This document shows, piece by piece, positions 50,772-53,750 of a DNA stretch of 53,750 bases (positions within the stretch are counted from its first letter, which is position 1; each line of letters opens with the position of its first letter). Under the pieces are notes generated by a model, which did no database searches, was not told the origin of the DNA, and was given only the letters and a program-made list of their open reading frames with translations. Position numbers and translations under genes: made by a program. Source of the DNA: CAAGNP01 sp045595965 (lineage in GTDB: Bacteria > Bacteroidota > Bacteroidia > Bacteroidales > UBA932); the NCBI GenBank assembly GCA_045595965.1, contig JAZOBN010000013.1, positions 1 through 53,750 of the forward strand. Reading direction: 5' to 3'.

Positions 50772-50948
50772 CAAGAGCAGCACAACATTGCTGCTCTTTT
50801 TTTTTACCCATTCCCCAACAATCAAAGACAAATAAACTCGAACCCGCGAGCCCCAAATATTGCGAAGCAATAAAATAAACAAAAGCGCGGGATAACTCAC
50901 GGCGCAACCGTGAGTTCGAGTCCCGTCCGCACCGCAAGAGCAGCACAA
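50751..50948. repeat. 35-bp direct repeat of the tRNA-Asp 3' end (probable att scar)
   Basis: The tRNA 3' end and flank (50751-50785) are copied exactly at 50914-50948, 163 bp downstream. The second copy is preceded not by a tRNA but by a 9-bp hairpin (aactcacgg/ccgtgagtt, 50894-50916). Between them is also a 14-bp inverted copy of the T-arm (50836-50849). Such duplications are the footprint of integrases that use tRNA genes. Confidence 0.8.
50774..50805 (+). terminator. Intrinsic terminator after tRNA-Asp
   Basis: Perfect 8-bp stem agagcagc (50774-50781) / gctgctct (50790-50797), 8-base loop, then nine Ts (50797-50805). The 5' arm belongs to the 35-bp repeat; the copy at 50937 has lost the 3' arm. 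Confidence 0.88.
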
Positions 50949-51001
50949 ATCTGCCGGCTGCAGTCTGTCGGATAACCTTTCTTTACTATCGGATCACGTG
51001 T

Positions 51002-51032
51002 TTTGTCCTTCTCATCAATATCCTTAACTTTG
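51002..51032 (+). promoter_or_regulatory. Promoter of the DUF262 gene
   Basis: TTTG (51002-51005), 19-base spacer, TAACTTTG (51025-51032), 28 bases before the ATG at 51061. Confidence 0.65.
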
Positions 51033-51060
51033 TACAATCAAGTTTAACAGTAGATTAAAT

Positions 51061-52788
51061 ATGGCTTATATCCCTATTTCCATTAAAACCGCTGTAGCAA
51101 AGATTAACGAAAGTTGGTTCTTACCTGCGATTCAACGTCCATATGTCTGGGGTAACAGATATGAATCTGAGAAATATATTTGCAAACTTTTCGACTCCAT
51201 TTATCAAAAGTATCCCATCGGCGTACTGATCATGTGGGAGACTAAATCCAGAGTGGCTCATCGTGAATTCTTGTCTGATTACAAACAAGGGGATATATAT
51301 AAGAATGTTGATGAGGGTCTTTGGGGACGTAATAAGTTTTTGGTCTATGACGGTCAACAGCGTCTACAGACTCTCTATAGTTGCTTGAAGTATTCATTTA
51401 ACGGGAGGCTTCTGGTGTTCGATTTATCTTATGATTTTAGACATGATGAAGACTCGAACACGGGTTTTCGCTTCGTGGATCAGAATGAGCAATTAAAACC
51501 CTTCGATCTGAAAATAAACCAATTGTTTTCTTCTACACCAGATGATGAAGAACGTGCCAGATTAAGAAGGAAATATACAAAGCAAGCTAATGATGAAGCT
51601 ACCGAAACCCTCATTGAGACTAACCTGAATAAACTGTGGGAAGTCTTTGTTGGAACAGGAACCGAATCTTTGGCGTATTTCTCAATTGCATCAAAGGAAG
51701 AAAACGAAGTAAACGAAGTCTTTGAACGGCTGAACACTGGAGGAATTCCATTATCAAAAGCAGATCTGCTTTACTCGAAAATCAAAGCAGTGTATCCGGA
51801 TTTCGAAGCAGAAATCATGAAGTTCTCCAAGAATATGTTCATGCGTTGTCATATTGGTCTGGAATCATATGATATTCTCCAGATTCTTCATATGATAGTG
51901 AAACGTCGGTCAAGAATCGACGAGGATATCACTTCAGGCCAAGTTGAAGAGTTCAAGCAGGCCTGGGACCAACTGAAAGAGCCGTTGAATGCCTTCTTTG
52001 ACGACTATCTTGTTGGCAAGTTCCATATTACCCATATGGCGATTATTAGGAATAAAATTCCTCTTCTGGTCTTGATCATTTTTTTCTTTAAGTATTACGA
52101 GACTGGTAAGAAGTACCGCCATATTGATGCTCCGACACTGAAACAGATAGACAATTTCTTCATTACTGCAGAGATCAATGATTGGGCACTTCAAAGTTAT
52201 GCTGACAACTTCACCCGCATTCTCATGGAGAATCAAGACACAACATTGTTCCCGCTTGATAAAATGGTTGAGTTTGTCAAGAACAGAGGTAACAGGTGGG
52301 TAGAAGTGACGGAGACAATGTTCAAGAGCTATCGCTGGATGGCATTGAAGTTTATGATGCCTGATCGTTCATTTGAATTTGACTATTCAATGCCCAATCG
52401 CTTTAATCCGGAACTAGATCATATTTTCCCAATCCATTTAGATAATATGAACGAAGAATACCAACTATATGTGGATGTCCTATGGAATATGCAGCCAGTA
52501 AAGGGAGAGGTTAATAATATGAAGAAGAATATCCATCCATTAAGATTCTTCAAAGATCTAGATAGGCATTCTTCTGGCACGACTATCACAGGGTCAAAAT
52601 ATCTCTCTGCATACGATTTTATTCCCGATCTGTCAGATCCTTCCTGGAATGACTATAAGAAATTTATTCAAGACCGCAGAAAAAAGATGATGGATTTTGT
52701 AGAGGAGCATTATGGTATATCTCTGATTCCTGAAAAGGAAGATAATGAGGAATCCGAAACGGATAGTGATTCTGTGACTCTGCTCTAA
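51061..52788 (+). CDS. DUF262 domain protein (GmrSD-like, possible defence nuclease)
   Basis: A 575-residue protein. N-terminal DUF262 region with the hallmark DGQQRLQTL (about residue 98-106), FERLNTGG (about 220-230) and QRPYVWG near the start. The C-terminal part carries NPELDHIFPIHLDN and NMQPVKGEVNNMKK, consistent with the HNH-like DUF1524 end of such proteins. GmrSD-type systems restrict DNA with modified cytosines using NTP hydrolysis. It stands alone with its own promoter just after the tRNA-Asp integration scar. Substrate and defence role are inferred from the family. Confidence 0.82.
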   Translation: MAYIPISIKTAVAKINESWFLPAIQRPYVWGNRYESEKYICKLFDSIYQKYPIGVLIMWETKSRVAHREFLSDYKQGDIYKNVDEGLWGRNKFLVYDGQQRLQTLYSCLKYSFNGRLLVFDLSYDFRHDEDSNTGFRFVDQNEQLKPFDLKINQLFSSTPDDEERARLRRKYTKQANDEATETLIETNLNKLWEVFVGTGTESLAYFSIASKEENEVNEVFERLNTGGIPLSKADLLYSKIKAVYPDFEAEIMKFSKNMFMRCHIGLESYDILQILHMIVKRRSRIDEDITSGQVEEFKQAWDQLKEPLNAFFDDYLVGKFHITHMAIIRNKIPLLVLIIFFFKYYETGKKYRHIDAPTLKQIDNFFITAEINDWALQSYADNFTRILMENQDTTLFPLDKMVEFVKNRGNRWVEVTETMFKSYRWMALKFMMPDRSFEFDYSMPNRFNPELDHIFPIHLDNMNEEYQLYVDVLWNMQPVKGEVNNMKKNIHPLRFFKDLDRHSSGTTITGSKYLSAYDFIPDLSDPSWNDYKKFIQDRRKKMMDFVEEHYGISLIPEKEDNEESETDSDSVTLL

Positions 52789-52996
52789 TCAATCAGGTAC
52801 CTAGCGCACGATGAATGCGAGACGTGCTGAAACATCATGAGACAAATCATAAAGCTGTACTTTACTAATTCATTACACACCAACACTTTACATATATTCT
52901 CAAATTCCGAGTAATCTCCAAGCATCTCAATCTGTTATCAAAAAGTAGCCCCAATGTAGCCCCGTTTCTCAAACTCATGAAAAAGGGCATATGTCA
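52789..52996. other. Intergenic stretch with direct repeats
   Basis: Contains two copies of gtagcccc at 52945-52952 and 52956-52963 (11-bp period), a spacing common for DNA-binding sites on one face of the helix, e.g. integrase arm sites. Nothing else is seen. Confidence 0.4.
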
Positions 52997-53750
52997 TTAA
53001 AGCGAAAGAACACAATCGTTGTAAATCTTTCCATTTACTTCTGGCGGAAGATCAATGATATCAAATGAACTTTCTTTATGAATAGGAATAATAGCTACGG
53101 CAGGATTAACCATACGACACACTTTCTCTAAGCATTCTTTTGATGCGTGGCCTGAGGTATGGCAGTCTACAGTGTGAGGGAACTGATTGACAAATTCGTG
53201 GAGTTCCTTATTATATGCCTTGTGATTAGAATCGATGTAGCCTTTAAACATAGAGTACACGACGCAAGTTTCATCTGGATTGCACCTAGGTAAGACTTGG
53301 TCAAGGTACCTTTGGAATGTCTCGCTTCTGCGTATAAGCATTGTGAATCCCTTGTCATGCATCCATTCGACTAATTTACTGTTAGTCCAGTGGTTCCGGA
53401 TGTCAAAAATATCCTCAGTTACAAATCTATAAAGAGGTTTATCCGGATCGTATCCATCACAGATTATATCAAGCATCTTCTTCTGATAGTCATCACATAA
53501 TAATGGCAGTCTTGATTTGTTATGAGCACTATAAATCGACCATAAACGATCGGCATCAGCTGATGAGGACAGAATGAAGACATTCTTGTACTTGCGCATA
53601 ATCTGACGGAACTGACTGCTGATTTCCTGTTCTGAAAGCACACTCTTTGATTTCTGGCCAACATTTGTGCCTTCGGTAATCAGAACATCAATTCCTTGAG
53701 GAATGATATGCTTTTCAAGCATTGTATAAAGTCCTTTCCCAAGATATCCG
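52997..53750 (-). CDS. MBL-fold metallo-hydrolase/RNase J-like protein (5' truncated)
   Basis: The minus-strand frame stays open to the window edge, so the ATG at 53722 is internal and the protein continues upstream. The visible C-terminal 250 residues match the later half of MBL-fold enzymes of the beta-CASP/RNase J type: GIDVLITEGTNVG, KNVFILSSSADADRLWS, a DCHTSGHASKECL block with the conserved His, and NPAVAIIPIHKESS. Whether it is a nuclease or an ordinary MBL hydrolase cannot be decided without the N-terminal HxHxDH motif. It converges on the DUF262 gene. Confidence 0.7.
   Translation of the reverse strand, partial: GYLGKGLYTMLEKHIIPQGIDVLITEGTNVGQKSKSVLSEQEISSQFRQIMRKYKNVFILSSSADADRLWSIYSAHNKSRLPLLCDDYQKKMLDIICDGYDPDKPLYRFVTEDIFDIRNHWTNSKLVEWMHDKGFTMLIRRSETFQRYLDQVLPRCNPDETCVVYSMFKGYIDSNHKAYNKELHEFVNQFPHTVDCHTSGHASKECLEKVCRMVNPAVAIIPIHKESSFDIIDLPPEVNGKIYNDCVLSL

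Noticed and set aside
50662..50948. Open frames over tRNA-Asp and its duplicated end
   Set aside because: They overlap the tRNA and the repeat; the similar sequences come from the duplicated tRNA end, not protein conservation.

Overview
The window looks like chromosomal DNA of a Bacteroidales-type Bacteroidota. Evidence: many genes are preceded by a TAnnTTTG -7 element, several with a TTTG/TTG about 19-20 bases upstream; Shine-Dalgarno signals are weak; and the families DUF4293, DUF3822, FKBP lipoproteins and Bacteroidota-type SDRs are present. Species cannot be named from sequence alone.

Layout. 1-1200: end of a mobile element (two excisionase-like HTH proteins) and a gene-free stretch. 1228-14905: housekeeping genes, namely a DUF4293 membrane protein, a TPR protein, an M28 peptidase, an amidase-uvrB-RSH operon, uvrA, and a convergent pair of a radical SAM enzyme with a queuosine-precursor transporter. 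A 72-bp hairpin repeat array lies before uvrA. 14918-18780: accessory stretch with an SDR, a small peptide and lipoprotein pair, a decayed second transporter copy, and a Y1/RAYT-type transposase bracketed by two pairs of REP-like repeats. 18902-21872: tcdA, mazG and a CoA-transferase.

21983-43303: the main interest. After prfA, 21 more genes run on the same strand with no gap above 17 bp, ending at an imperfect hairpin. They encode a type II fatty-acid/polyketide-like pathway of the aryl polyene (APE) kind: one ketoreductase, three ketosynthases (two fused to a chain-length-factor-like domain), three ACPs, two hotdog dehydratase-like proteins, a thioesterase, an acyl-AMP ligase, three acyltransferases (one fused to a GT2 glycosyltransferase), LolA, an MMPL exporter, a small SMR/EamA-like protein, two tandem phytoene-desaturase-like FAD enzymes and an alpha/beta hydrolase. 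The inferred scheme is: ligase loads an acid starter on ACP, KS/KR/DH extend a polyene, acyltransferases and glycosyltransferase attach it to a lipid, and LolA/MMPL move it outward. No ammonia-lyase or separate methyltransferase gene is present. This is a variant of a known class, not a proven new system.

43741-50624: a minus-strand lipoprotein/FKBP/SDR set with a DHH phosphoesterase, then a small membrane protein, DUF3822 and rsmD on plus. 50698-53750: tRNA-Asp whose 3' end is duplicated 163 bp downstream (integration scar), followed by a DUF262 (GmrSD-like) gene and the 3' part of an MBL-fold hydrolase gene, which looks like the edge of an accessory island.
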